Shown here: positions 1-8,977 of the stretch, one piece after another | Numbering within the stretch: position 1 is the first letter of the stretch | How the letters are laid out: each line of letters begins with the position of its first letter | Assembly (NCBI RefSeq): GCF_002251735.1 | Contig: NZ_NOXS01000035.1 | Location: 4,814-68,813, forward strand | Direction of reading: 5' to 3' | Source of the DNA: Elstera cyanobacteriorum | GTDB taxonomy: Bacteria; Pseudomonadota; Alphaproteobacteria; Elsterales; Elsteraceae | DNA length: 64,000 nt | Position numbers and translations under genes: made by a program | Notes under the pieces: model-generated | Database searches by the model: none | Seen by the model: only the letters and a program-made list of their open reading frames with translations | What the model was told of the DNA's origin: nothing

Positions 1-1174
1 ATATTGAAAAATCTTTACCAGCACTCAATTCACGCATGACTCCGTTAAAACTATCAGAAAGCAATTCATCATCCCTACTAATTATAGATAATTGCAATGA
101 ATCGTAATTTGAAATCGTTTTCCCCCGTATTTCGTTCTGATAATCAAGTATATTTTCAATAACTTCTCTTTCTATTATTTCTTTAGAAAAATAATTTTTC
201 TCAATTAATTTTAAAAACAAAACCTCATTTTCTTTATTTAGCTCCAGAAAATTAATAAAATTAGATTCATTTTGATGATTCATATTCTCACCGGAAATTT
301 TTGATCTTCTATACGCCTCTAATTCAGAAAAATTTATCTTTTCGTGCTTTATATAAATAAAAAGAAAAGAAAATAACGTCACAAAACCCCTGATTCTGTC
401 GCCTTCAATAAGTTTACTTCTAATTATATCTTTATATTTATTGATTATCATTAGAAGTGAATTTATAATTCTGAAATTGCTTATTGAATTAAAATCAAAA
501 TCAATTACACGGTCAATTCCCTCAAATACTATTGACCAAAAATCAATATCCACCCCAGAGAAAGCACTGTTACTTCTGATGCTTTGTAAAAAATCTCGAA
601 TTGGCGCTTCAAATAGAACTTGCATCCATACTATTTTATCAAAATATTCATTAAACACACTTTTCCCTTCATCATCAAACTTACTTCCATTTGAGACAAT
701 TACAACTTTACACCCAGCCTCACCTGAAAGCTTATTTACAAAACCAAACAATCCCGCAAAATCACCAGAATACCTTTCTAAATCATCAAGAACTATTATC
801 TTTCTTTCAGAACCAAAATAGTCCCAAAAATTTAACGCTCCTACGTCTAGTGAAAGAGAAATATCTTCTCTAGAATCAGAATTCATGTCAAAACCTGTTT
901 TTGCCTTAATTGCTGATTTTGTGGCGCCCAAAAAATCCCTAAAAATTCTATTCCTCAAAATAGGGCTAAGGGAATAAAACATTTCCCTACGGACTTGAGA
1001 AATCGATGCGCAACCAAATAAACTTAAATATATATATTTCTTACCCTTCAGTACATTTTTAATAAAATGGGTCTTTCCACTTCCCCATGGTCCGTCAATA
1101 ACGAATGACAAACCTAGAGAAGGAGCCTCTTCAATGTAATAATTAATATTTTCCACAATAGAATTACTATCCAT
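1..1174 (-). CDS. KAP-like P-loop NTPase, C-terminus beyond the window
   Basis: An open frame of 391 codons runs from ATG at 1174 to the left edge without a stop, so the protein is partial. A GGGGA motif lies upstream of the ATG at good spacing. Visible motifs are a Walker A 'GPWGSGKT' at residues 28-35 and a Walker B 'KIIVLDDLERY' near residues 125-135. These resemble the KAP/P-loop NTPase fold group, many members of which sit in defence or mobile islands. No membrane segments are obvious in the visible part. The DNA is strikingly AT-rich compared with everything to its right, which suggests recent transfer. The specific function is unknown; assignment to KAP rather than another STAND-like NTPase rests on motif recognition alone. 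Confidence 0.75.
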   Translation of the reverse strand, partial: MDSNSIVENINYYIEEAPSLGLSFVIDGPWGSGKTHFIKNVLKGKKYIYLSLFGCASISQVRREMFYSLSPILRNRIFRDFLGATKSAIKAKTGFDMNSDSREDISLSLDVGALNFWDYFGSERKIIVLDDLERYSGDFAGLFGFVNKLSGEAGCKVVIVSNGSKFDDEGKSVFNEYFDKIVWMQVLFEAPIRDFLQSIRSNSAFSGVDIDFWSIVFEGIDRVIDFDFNSISNFRIINSLLMIINKYKDIIRSKLIEGDRIRGFVTLFSFLFIYIKHEKINFSELEAYRRSKISGENMNHQNESNFINFLELNKENEVLFLKLIEKNYFSKEIIEREVIENILDYQNEIRGKTISNYDSLQLSIISRDDELLSDSFNGVMRELSAGKDFSI

Positions 1175-1319
1175 CACAAATCCCCAAATTTTATACTACT
1201 CCCAGTAAGAAATAAGACATTTCTGGATTCTCTGCAACTTTAAAAAGAAATAAGATGCCAAGAAAGCAATAACGTAGTTCAGCTGCCTCAGCAATTTCTG
1301 GTAGCTCTAAGTGACATCT

Positions 1320-1445
1320 TTACTGGATTGTGTCATCTTGGGAGGCCTTAATCATAGCTCCCCCGGCGGCGTGGAGGGCTTCCAAGGCGGCCTTGATGAA
1401 CAAGGCGGCCCGGTCTTTCGTCGTTTGTTTCTTAGGCTCGCGCAT
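1320..1445 (-). CDS. small GC-rich ORF, possible truncated gene at island border
   Basis: A 41-codon ORF (ATG at 1445, TAA at 1320-1322) encodes a charged, alanine-rich peptide beginning MREPKKQTTKDRAALFIKAA. Its codon use is like the GC-rich host, and it ends just where the sequence turns AT-rich. The helical start followed by 'LHAAGGAM' reads like the N-terminus of a longer DNA-binding-type protein cut short, but I do not recognise a family. No clear ribosome binding site precedes it. An inverted repeat (GTCGGT at 1448-1453, ACCGAC at 1470-1475) lies directly upstream. It may be a decayed gene remnant or chance coding. Confidence 0.3.
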   Translation of the reverse strand: MREPKKQTTKDRAALFIKAALEALHAAGGAMIKASQDDTIQ

Positions 1446-1524
1446 CCGTCGGTCGCTAATCTGTTAACAACCGACAGACTAACACGCGCATTAACCTTTG
1501 TCCTGCCCGCTGTGCGGGAGGGAC

Positions 1525-2253
1525 TTACTTCGGCGCCCAATCCTTCGTTACATACTGCCCAATAATCCCGTCAATCGTGCCGTCGCTGCGCATTGCGGCC
1601 AGGGCGGTTTTAACCTTGGTCACGGTTTCCGCAGGAAGTTTATCGCGGGCGACGAAGAGGGCAAGCGGCGTGTCGGTGAGCTTCAGGCTATCGCCCAGCG
1701 TGTCCGACACGTCGAAAACCTTGGCGGAGAAACGCAGGCCCGGCGCGCTGCCAACGCCAACGTCGATGCGGCCCGCCTGCATTTTCTTGAGAAGCTGTTC
1801 GAAGTTCGGCTCTTCGGATTTCTTCAGGCTCGCGTCCTTATCGTAGTCGCTGCCGAAGTTAGTGCCTTTGACGAAGGCGGTATTGAGTGGCTTCAGATCG
1901 TCGTAGCTCTTCAGCGGTACGCCCTTGCGCGCCAGGGCGACGATGGGGATCGAAAAAACCTCGCCCACTTGGTCGGCGTCGATCTTGGTCAGCGCGCCGA
2001 TCATGGCGAAATCGCCCTGCTTGGTGTTGATGCTGTCGATCATGCGGGCGACCGGCACGTCGCGCGCCGCAAGGTCAAGGCCCGCGCGCTTGCCAAGTTC
2101 CTGGGTGACCGTCACGAGGATGCCAACCGTTTTATCGCCCTGCTGAAAGGCCCAGGGGGCATTATTAGGCACAAACACGGTTTCGGCCCGGGCGGCAACG
2201 GTCGCGGCAACAAGCATCCCGGCGGCCAGCACGGCGGACATGGCAATACGCAT
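1525..2253 (-). CDS. periplasmic solute-binding protein, family 3 type
   Basis: A 242-residue protein with an N-terminal signal peptide (MRIAMSAVLAAGMLVAATVA, cleavage near ARA-ET) and the two-lobe pattern of amino-acid-type extracellular binding proteins. 'APWAFQ' near the mature N-terminus and 'LLKKMQAGRIDVGVG' in the middle are typical of the family. An ATG lies six bases further upstream, but the AAGGGAG ribosome site at 2261-2266 is only one base from it and seven bases from the ATG at 2253, so the latter is chosen. No permease or ATPase gene is adjacent, so it is an orphan binding protein or a sensor-linked one. The ligand cannot be told from sequence. Confidence 0.8.
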   Translation of the reverse strand: MRIAMSAVLAAGMLVAATVAARAETVFVPNNAPWAFQQGDKTVGILVTVTQELGKRAGLDLAARDVPVARMIDSINTKQGDFAMIGALTKIDADQVGEVFSIPIVALARKGVPLKSYDDLKPLNTAFVKGTNFGSDYDKDASLKKSEEPNFEQLLKKMQAGRIDVGVGSAPGLRFSAKVFDVSDTLGDSLKLTDTPLALFVARDKLPAETVTKVKTALAAMRSDGTIDGIIGQYVTKDWAPK

Positions 2254-2404
2254 CGTCATTCTCCCTTAACACGATCAACACAACTTTTATTATGCGCGTT
2301 CTACGATCAGTGTGGCGGGGAAAACACTAATAAAACTTCAAAACACCCGGTGATTTCAGAAACAAAATATTTGCATTCCTGATTAACCCGGCCCGCAATC
2401 TGCC

Positions 2405-3505
2405 CTAATCCACCGCGCGCAGGCTTTGCACGACCACGCCATACCAGCCTTGGCCCGGGTAGGTCTCATAGCCCGGGGTTAGGGCATAGCCGGTGACGGT
2501 TTGATCGGTTTGATAGTAACCCACCTGCTTATCGGTCGGCAGATGCACCTGTTCCTGCAAAACGCCGCGACCATCGGAAGCGGCGATGACGCGGTGATTT
2601 TCATCCACCAGCAGACAGCGCGTCATCTGCCAATCCTCCTCGGCAATGCGAATGCCTTTCACGACCGCCGCCGCCTGGGGCTGCCAATCGAAAAAGATGC
2701 CCAGCACGCCAATCGGCTCGCCATAGGCTTTGCCCCCGGCGCGCACCGCCGTCGCGAAGGTGGAAACCTGCTGATTGCCGAGCAGCGGTTCGACCTCGAT
2801 ATCGCAGGCGATATACTCCTCGCCGCTGCGGGTGCCGAGGGCGCGTTTGAACCAATCGGCCTTGGCAACGCTGGCGCCAACAACGTGCGAAAAGCGGTTG
2901 CTGCGCCCGGTGGCGATCACCTTACCGTCCAGCCCGACCACCCAAAGATCGAGATAAACCGTATAGCTGCCCAGGATAACCGCCAGCCGCTCGCAGGCCG
3001 TTGTCGCCATCGCCGCCGCATCGGGCAAGTCGCGGTGCGTCAGCGCGTCCAGCACGGCTTGATCGGTCGCCCACCAGCGCACATCGCAAGAGCGTTCGTA
3101 GAGATTACGGTCGATCAGTTCGATGACATTGGCGGCCAGATCGGCGAGGCGCTGGCCGCGCACCTGCCGCACCAGCTTTTCCCCCAAGATAGAGAGTTCG
3201 TCGATGGCGCCCGCCAGTTCGACGGTTAAATCTTCGGCAATATCGGTGATCCGGTCGGAAATCGCCTTGACCTCGCCCGCGACAACGCCGAACCCTTTCC
3301 CCGCGTCCCCCGCGCGGGCGGATTCGATGATGGCGTTCAGAGCCAAAATCCGCGTCTCCCGCGTGATCTGCTTGATCTGCGTGATCTTATGATCGGCGAT
3401 AGAGCCAACTTTGCGGGATAGAGAGATGATCCGTTCAGGCTGTGTCACGGGGAAGCCCTGCGCTGGTGGAATGGGACATCTGCAGTAATCCCGCAGGCAT
3501 AGCAA
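2405..3505 (-). CDS. soluble chemoreceptor-like protein with C-terminal Cache-type sensor
   Basis: A 366-residue protein. The N-terminal part (about residues 25-100) carries the tip of a methyl-accepting chemotaxis signalling hairpin, with 'ALNAIIESARAGDAGKGF' and 'VVAGEVKAIS'. The C-terminal half resembles a Cache/PAS-like sensor, with 'VYLDLWVVGLDGKVIATG' and later 'CLLVDENHRVIAAS'. This order is the reverse of a classical receptor, and no transmembrane segment is visible, so it should be cytoplasmic. The signalling domain is much shorter than usual. The reading frame opens with TTG at 3505; a GTG at about 3448 is an alternative start, and neither has a good ribosome site. The partner and ligand are unknown. 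Confidence 0.7.
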   Translation of the reverse strand: MLCLRDYCRCPIPPAQGFPVTQPERIISLSRKVGSIADHKITQIKQITRETRILALNAIIESARAGDAGKGFGVVAGEVKAISDRITDIAEDLTVELAGAIDELSILGEKLVRQVRGQRLADLAANVIELIDRNLYERSCDVRWWATDQAVLDALTHRDLPDAAAMATTACERLAVILGSYTVYLDLWVVGLDGKVIATGRSNRFSHVVGASVAKADWFKRALGTRSGEEYIACDIEVEPLLGNQQVSTFATAVRAGGKAYGEPIGVLGIFFDWQPQAAAVVKGIRIAEEDWQMTRCLLVDENHRVIAASDGRGVLQEQVHLPTDKQVGYYQTDQTVTGYALTPGYETYPGQGWYGVVVQSLRAVD

Positions 3506-3703
3506 AGCCCGTACCAGCGCCGAAACAGCGGTTACCTCTTATACACACTGTATATTTGACGAAAATCTAATCAATTTGAGCACAATAGAACCATACAGCC
3601 CGCTAAACAGGCAAATTCTCAGGAAACAGGCCTGCTCGGTGCGAAGAATTAGAGATAAAGTGGAATCTCTGTAGCCAAGGGCCTGGGAATATTCCCATTC
3701 AGG

Positions 3704-6172
3704 CTAAAAGCCTCGCAGCAGTCGGTCGAGATACTCGCGCTCCAGCGTCGGGCGGGTCGGGTCGGCGGCGCGGCGGCGCAGGTCGTCGAAGATGGTGCGC
3801 GCCCGCTCCACCGCGCTATCTTCCGGCACGCGCACCCGGTCATCGGCGCCAAGGCCGTTACCCTGCGGCTGATCGCCCCGGTCGCGGCCCAGGGGATCGC
3901 GTTGACCGGTGGTGGTCTGCTGGCCCGGACGCTGACCGCCGCGCGGCTGCCCGCGCCCTTGGCCCTGTCCCTCGCCCTGCCCCATCTGCTGACGCTGCTG
4001 ATCGGCAAGCCCGCGCAAGGCATCCCGCAGTTGATCGAGCGCCTGTTGCTGCGGCCCCGCCGCCCCGCCGGGCTGGCCCTGCTGAAGCCGGGATTGCGCG
4101 TCGCGCATCGCCTGCTCGGCTTTCCCGAGGCCCTGCGGCATGCCGTCCATCGCCTCGCCCAACTGGCGCATGATCTCGCCCAAGCGGCGGCGCAGTGCTT
4201 CCTGCTCCCCCGCCAGATCACCCGGCTGCTCGCCTTGCTGCCCCGGCTGCCCCTGCTGGCCGCGTTGACGGTTCTGCTGCAAGCCCCGATCCATCAGGCT
4301 GCGCTGTTGGCGCGCCAGATCTTGCAGGTTCTGCATGGCCTGGCTCATCGGGTCGCCATCCATGTCGGACGGATCGCCATTCTCGTCGCCCTCCGCCAAC
4401 TGCGGCTCGGCGTTTGCGAGTTGTTCCATCAGGTCGCGCAGTTGATCGAGCAGCGCCTGCGCCTGCTCGCGCTGGCCTTGGCGGGCGAGTTCGCGCGCCT
4501 TATCCATCATCTGCTGAATATCGCGGCTGGACACCATCCGCGCGTTGGGATCGACCGGGCGGCGCGGGCGGTCGTTACGCTGGGCGTTTTCAATCGCGCG
4601 ACGGGTGAGCGCCTGCATATAGCGGTCGAGCGCCTGCTGCATAGCGTCGAGTCGCTGCTGCATTTCAGGATCGGTCAGATCCTGCTCCAGCCCATCGCGC
4701 ACCGCCTGTTCGGCCTCGCGCAGGTCGCGCTCCAGCACGCCAAGGTCACCCTCTTCGAGCCGCAGGGCCAAATCCCAGAGGGTGCGCAGAACCTGGGGCA
4801 GCTCTTCTTGCTTTTCATCCAAGATCAGCCGGGCCCGCGTTGCCATCAGCCCCAGGAACACCAGGGTATCGTGACTGAAGGCCTGCGGGCGGGAGGCGAG
4901 CTTGCCAAGCGCGCGCGCGATCTCCGGCGCGCTGTCCGGCTCGTCCGCCAAGGCGCGGCGCAACTCGATAATATCCTTGGCGACCGGATGGGTGAAGGTG
5001 CGCGCGGGCAGGATCAGATGCTCGTCTTCCGACCGGCCTTCCTGCCCCCGCCCATCGCGGGCGATCAGGGTTATGATCACCGGTAGCCCCGCCCAAGGAT
5101 GATCGGTTAGATCATTCGCCGCGACGCCGCCCGCCGTCTTGCGACCGGGGGCGGCAAGGGTAAGCGCGACCGGGTCGGATTTGCGCTCCGCCAACCGAAT
5201 TTCGGCGCGAACGCTGTCGAGGCCATAATCATCTTCCGCCGCCCAGGGCAGACGCAGGGCTTGGCGCGGCGAGGCACCGGGGCGCTCGCGGAAAGCGGCT
5301 TTCGGCGGCGTATCGGGCAGCAGGCGCACCGGCCAGCGGCGGCCCGCCACGGTAAGATCGCCGGTCTGCACGGCATCGGGAACCGGCAGGCTGGTTTCGC
5401 CCTGCCACTGCCCTTCGGCCTGCTTGGTCAGCGCAAGACTAACGCCGCCCGGCGCGGTTAAGCTCGGGGCTTGGCGGGCGGGATAGCCGGAGAGTTGCAC
5501 ACTGATCTGGGTGCCGCCGGGCAAATCCATCCCGCCCCCGTCCGGTAAGCGGGTCAGCGCAACGGGGGGCAGATGGGTATAGGCGGGCGGAGTCGCCCAA
5601 ACATCCAAGGACGGCGGTTGCGTGGGACCGCCCGACAGGGCGGGCAGGAAGGACGCCCGCAAGCGGTCTAGTCGATCCGGTCCCGCCGCGACGCTACCGA
5701 CAATCAGCCCACAGACCACAAGCGCGCGCAGACCATAGGGATCGGCTTCCAGCGCCCCGCGCCCGGGAAACCCTGTCCGTAGGTTGGTCAAACCGGCGAG
5801 AACACGCGCCTTATGGATCTGCCAGAGCGAAAAGGCCACCGCATCGCCGCCCGCCGGTTCGTCTTGCACGGTGGAAAGCGGGCGATGATGCAGACCGGAG
5901 GCGGTTTCGATCCGCCGGTCGATGGCGCGGGCAGCGGGCCAATTAAAGCGCCGAATCGCGACAACAAGCGCGGCAGCGGCCCCAAGGCCGAACAAACCGA
6001 GCAGCCCCAAATGCAGCCAGCCGGGCAGCGCAAAGAAAACACCCGCCCAGGCAAAGGCGAGAAAGAGAGAAATCAGCCCAACGAGCGGCAGTGCCGCCGT
6101 CCACAGGCTTTCCCACGCCAGCACAAGCGCCGCCCGCCCCCGTGCCCAACGCAAGGAAGCGGGCGACGACAT
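3704..6172 (-). CDS. TIGR02302-type (DUF4175) membrane protein
   Basis: An 822-residue protein with two hydrophobic segments near the N-terminus (about residues 15-75), a third hydrophobic stretch near residue 150, a periplasmic-looking central region, and a very long glutamine/arginine-rich helical C-terminal half (from about 500 to 780) such as 'QQNRQRGQQGQPGQQG'. This matches the alphaproteobacterial TIGR02302/DUF4175 family, often found next to lysA and of unknown function. It starts two bases after the lysA stop, so it is the last gene of the argH operon. A perfect 14-bp palindrome (3684-3697) follows the stop but lacks a T-tract. Confidence 0.85.
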   Translation of the reverse strand: MSSPASLRWARGRAALVLAWESLWTAALPLVGLISLFLAFAWAGVFFALPGWLHLGLLGLFGLGAAAALVVAIRRFNWPAARAIDRRIETASGLHHRPLSTVQDEPAGGDAVAFSLWQIHKARVLAGLTNLRTGFPGRGALEADPYGLRALVVCGLIVGSVAAGPDRLDRLRASFLPALSGGPTQPPSLDVWATPPAYTHLPPVALTRLPDGGGMDLPGGTQISVQLSGYPARQAPSLTAPGGVSLALTKQAEGQWQGETSLPVPDAVQTGDLTVAGRRWPVRLLPDTPPKAAFRERPGASPRQALRLPWAAEDDYGLDSVRAEIRLAERKSDPVALTLAAPGRKTAGGVAANDLTDHPWAGLPVIITLIARDGRGQEGRSEDEHLILPARTFTHPVAKDIIELRRALADEPDSAPEIARALGKLASRPQAFSHDTLVFLGLMATRARLILDEKQEELPQVLRTLWDLALRLEEGDLGVLERDLREAEQAVRDGLEQDLTDPEMQQRLDAMQQALDRYMQALTRRAIENAQRNDRPRRPVDPNARMVSSRDIQQMMDKARELARQGQREQAQALLDQLRDLMEQLANAEPQLAEGDENGDPSDMDGDPMSQAMQNLQDLARQQRSLMDRGLQQNRQRGQQGQPGQQGEQPGDLAGEQEALRRRLGEIMRQLGEAMDGMPQGLGKAEQAMRDAQSRLQQGQPGGAAGPQQQALDQLRDALRGLADQQRQQMGQGEGQGQGRGQPRGGQRPGQQTTTGQRDPLGRDRGDQPQGNGLGADDRVRVPEDSAVERARTIFDDLRRRAADPTRPTLEREYLDRLLRGF

Positions 6173-6174
6173 GA

Positions 6175-7443
6175 TTACGATCCAAGGGGCGCGAAAGCCG
6201 GGGTCGGGCTTTCGTCGGCGAAGAGATCTTCCAAGGAACGGCGCGCTTTAATCACGGCGTAACGGTCCCCTTCCACCAGAACTTCCGCAGGCAAGGCCCG
6301 CGTATTATAGCTGGAGGCCATCGCGGCGCTATAAGCCCCCGCAGATAAGATAGCGATCAAATCGCCGTCCACCAAGGGGGGCATTGGGCGATCTTTGGCG
6401 AAAATGCAGGAACTTTCGCAAATCGGCCCAACAACATCGACCGGCGCCGGGGCGTCCGCCGTTTGGCGTACCGGAATAATATCGTGCCACGCCTCATACA
6501 TCGCCGGACGGATCAAATCATTCATCCCGGCATCCAGAATATAGAACCGCCGATCCGACCCTTGCTTCACATATTCAACGCGACTGACCAAGGCCCCAGC
6601 ATTGCCGACCAGATAGCGCCCGGGCTCGAACATCAGCGTTCCCGCGAAACCCGCCGTTACCCGCTTCACCATCGCCGCATAGGCGGGCAGATCGATCGGC
6701 GCTTCACCCCGGTAGGGAATGCCGACGCCGCCGCCGCAATCGATGCGGCTAACGGGATGCCCGGCGGCGATCAACTCTTGCGCCAGGGCAACCAGCCGGG
6801 TCAGCGCCGCTTCGAACGGTTCGACCGTCGTAATCTGGCTGCCGATATGCATGGCCACCGCCGCCGCGCGGATGCCGGGCAGCGTCGCGGCATGGGCATA
6901 AACCCCGGCGGCCTGATCGAGATCGATGCCGAACTTATTGCCCTTCTTGCCCGTGGTGATTTTGGCGTGGGTGCCGGCATCGACATCCGGGTTCACTCGG
7001 ATGGCGATTTCCGCCAATTGGCCGCGCGCCGCCGCGATGGCGGAAATGCGCTCCAGCTCTGGCACGCTTTCGACGTTGAACTGAAGAATGCCAATCTCCA
7101 GCGCCGCCGCAATTTCTGTGGCGCTTTTGGCGACCCCGGCGAACACGATCTTGTTCGGCGCAATCCCGGCGGCGACAGCCCGCTTCACTTCGCCGATGGA
7201 AACGCAGTCGGCCCCCGCCCCCTCGCGGCCTAAAAGCCCCAGCACAGCAAGGTTAGAATTGGCTTTCACGGCATAGCAGACCAGCGCATCGCGGCCCGCG
7301 AACGCATTGGCAAACCCGCGATAGGTCTCGCGGATCAAGCCGCCGGAATAAACATAGGTCGGCGTGCCCACCGCATCGGCAATCGCGGTCAAGGGCACGG
7401 CATCGGCGTGCAGCACGCCGGACTGATAGGTAAAACCGCTCAT
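6175..7443 (-). CDS. lysA: diaminopimelate decarboxylase
   Basis: A 422-residue PLP enzyme that converts meso-diaminopimelate to lysine, the last step of lysine synthesis. The PLP lysine is in 'VCYAVKANSN', the glycine-rich phosphate loop in 'DCGGGVGIPY', and the active-site cysteine in 'GPICESSC'. The ATG at 7443 overlaps the stop of the small lipoprotein gene (ATGA), which fixes the start; the frame is open further upstream but that part overlaps other genes. Length is typical. It is translationally coupled between the lipoprotein and the TIGR02302 gene. Confidence 0.97.
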   Translation of the reverse strand: MSGFTYQSGVLHADAVPLTAIADAVGTPTYVYSGGLIRETYRGFANAFAGRDALVCYAVKANSNLAVLGLLGREGAGADCVSIGEVKRAVAAGIAPNKIVFAGVAKSATEIAAALEIGILQFNVESVPELERISAIAAARGQLAEIAIRVNPDVDAGTHAKITTGKKGNKFGIDLDQAAGVYAHAATLPGIRAAAVAMHIGSQITTVEPFEAALTRLVALAQELIAAGHPVSRIDCGGGVGIPYRGEAPIDLPAYAAMVKRVTAGFAGTLMFEPGRYLVGNAGALVSRVEYVKQGSDRRFYILDAGMNDLIRPAMYEAWHDIIPVRQTADAPAPVDVVGPICESSCIFAKDRPMPPLVDGDLIAILSAGAYSAAMASSYNTRALPAEVLVEGDRYAVIKARRSLEDLFADESPTPAFAPLGS

Positions 7444-7568
7444 TGGGTCGGGTACTTTCTGGGATATTGACTGTCTTGGCCCGAGGGGGGCAACGGGTCG
7501 GCCTTCTTGCCACAGGCACCAAGCGCCAAGGTTGCGGCAAGCACGGCCAGGGTTAGCGCGCGTTTCAT
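7440..7568 (-). CDS. lptM: small LptM-like lipoprotein
   Basis: A 42-residue lipoprotein, too short for most gene callers. It has a signal with lipobox 'LALGAC' (cysteine at residue 19), followed by '[11 protein letters not shown]', the hallmark of the LptM/YifL-type small lipoproteins usually found upstream of lysA. In enterobacteria LptM aids LptD maturation in lipopolysaccharide transport; the same role here is inference. Its ATG overlaps the argH stop and its TGA overlaps the lysA start, both as ATGA, so it is firmly embedded in the operon. Confidence 0.88.
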   Translation of the reverse strand: MKRALTLAVLAATLALGACGKKADPLPPSGQDSQYPRKYPTQ

Positions 7569-8977
7569 AGGAAGCGCGCCTTTGCCGCCGCCACCGCTTG
7601 CGCCACCCGGTCGGGCGCCGTGCCGCCGAAGCTCTGGCGGGCACCTGCCGACCCTTCTACGGTCAGCACGCTATGAACATCCTGGCGAATGCCCTCGTGC
7701 AGCGTCTGGAAATCGCTGAGCGCGAGTTCATCGAGCCGCACGCCACGCGCTTCGGCCAAGGCCACCGCGCGCCCGGTGATGTGATGCGCCTCGCGGAATG
7801 GCACGCCCAACTGCATCACCAGATAATCGGCCAGATCGGTCGCAGTCAGGAAGCCGCCCAGCGTCGCCGCCTGCATCGCCTGCGGCTGCACCTGCATATC
7901 GCCGATCATGCCGGTCATCGCGGCCAGCGAGAGGGAGAGAGTTTCCACCGCCTCGAACACCGGCTCCTTATCGTCCTGCATGTCTTTCGAATAGGCCAGC
8001 GGCAGCCCCTTCATCACCATCATCAGCGCGGTGAAATTGCCCAAGGTACGGCCCACCTTGGCGCGCACCAGTTCCGCCGCATCGGGATTACGCTTCTGCG
8101 GCATGATGGAGGAGCCAGTGGAGAACGCATCCGACAGGCGCACGAAGCGGAAGCGGTCGGAACACCAGAGCACGATTTCTTCCGCCAGCCGCGACAAATG
8201 CATGCCGAGGATGGAGGCGGACGCCAGGAATTCCAGCGCGAAATCGCGGTCAGACACGGCGTCGAGCGAATTGGCCGTGGGCCGGTCGAAGCCCAAAAGC
8301 TGGCTCGTATACTCCCGGTCAATCGGGTACGGCGTCCCTGCCAGCGCGGCCGAGCCGAGCGGATTTTCATTCAGGCGCTTGCGACCATCGGCAAAGCGGC
8401 CCCGGTCGCGGCCCAGCATTTCCACATAGGCCAGCAGATGATGGCCCAGCGTTACCGGCTGGGCGGCTTGCAGATGGGTCATGCCGGGCAGGATCGTCGC
8501 CGAATGTTCTTCGGCCCGCGCGATCAGCGCCGCTTGCAGGGCCTTAATGTCGCCGTCGATCTGATCCACCGCATCGCGCAGCCACAGGCGGAAGTCGGTC
8601 GCCACCTGATCGTTGCGCGAGCGGGCGGTATGCAGCCGCCCGGCGGAGGGGCCGATAAGCTCCGCCAGCCGCGCTTCGACATTCATGTGAATATCCTCGC
8701 GGTCCACCCGAAACTCAAACTTCCCGGCTTCGATTTCGGCGAGAACCCGGTCCAGCCCCTCTAAAATCGCGTCGCCATCCGCCGCCGGAATAATCCCCTG
8801 TTTCACCAACATGCGGCAATGGGCCTTGGAACCGGCGATATCTTGCCGATATAGGGTCTTGTCGAAGCCGATGGAGGCGTTGATACGCTCCATGATAGCG
8901 GCGGGGCCACGGTCGAAACGGCCGCCCCACAGCTTGTTGGCGGCAGATGCGGGTGCAGTAGAGGAAGAGTCGGCCAT
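7565..8977 (-). CDS. argH: argininosuccinate lyase
   Basis: A 470-residue enzyme of the fumarase/aspartase superfamily that splits argininosuccinate into arginine and fumarate. 'KLWGGRF' lies at the N-terminus, '[16 protein letters not shown]' in the middle, and the signature '[12 protein letters not shown]' in the C-terminal half. The ATG at 8977 shares the four bases CATG with the divergent thioredoxin-like gene. An open frame continues upstream, but that extension would run deep into the neighbour. The upstream ribosome site is weak. It is first in the operon argH-lptM-lysA-TIGR02302. Confidence 0.96.
   Translation of the reverse strand: MADSSSTAPASAANKLWGGRFDRGPAAIMERINASIGFDKTLYRQDIAGSKAHCRMLVKQGIIPAADGDAILEGLDRVLAEIEAGKFEFRVDREDIHMNVEARLAELIGPSAGRLHTARSRNDQVATDFRLWLRDAVDQIDGDIKALQAALIARAEEHSATILPGMTHLQAAQPVTLGHHLLAYVEMLGRDRGRFADGRKRLNENPLGSAALAGTPYPIDREYTSQLLGFDRPTANSLDAVSDRDFALEFLASASILGMHLSRLAEEIVLWCSDRFRFVRLSDAFSTGSSIMPQKRNPDAAELVRAKVGRTLGNFTALMMVMKGLPLAYSKDMQDDKEPVFEAVETLSLSLAAMTGMIGDMQVQPQAMQAATLGGFLTATDLADYLVMQLGVPFREAHHITGRAVALAEARGVRLDELALSDFQTLHEGIRQDVHSVLTVEGSAGARQSFGGTAPDRVAQAVAAAKARFL

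Noticed and set aside
441-873. Two open frames on the plus strand in the AT-rich left end
   Set aside because: They lie opposite the continuous NTPase frame, have no ribosome sites, and their translations are low-complexity, so they are shadows.
3684-3697. Perfect palindrome TGGGAATATTCCCA after the TIGR02302 gene as a terminator
   Set aside because: No T-tract follows and the centre is AT-rich, so it is listed only as a palindrome.
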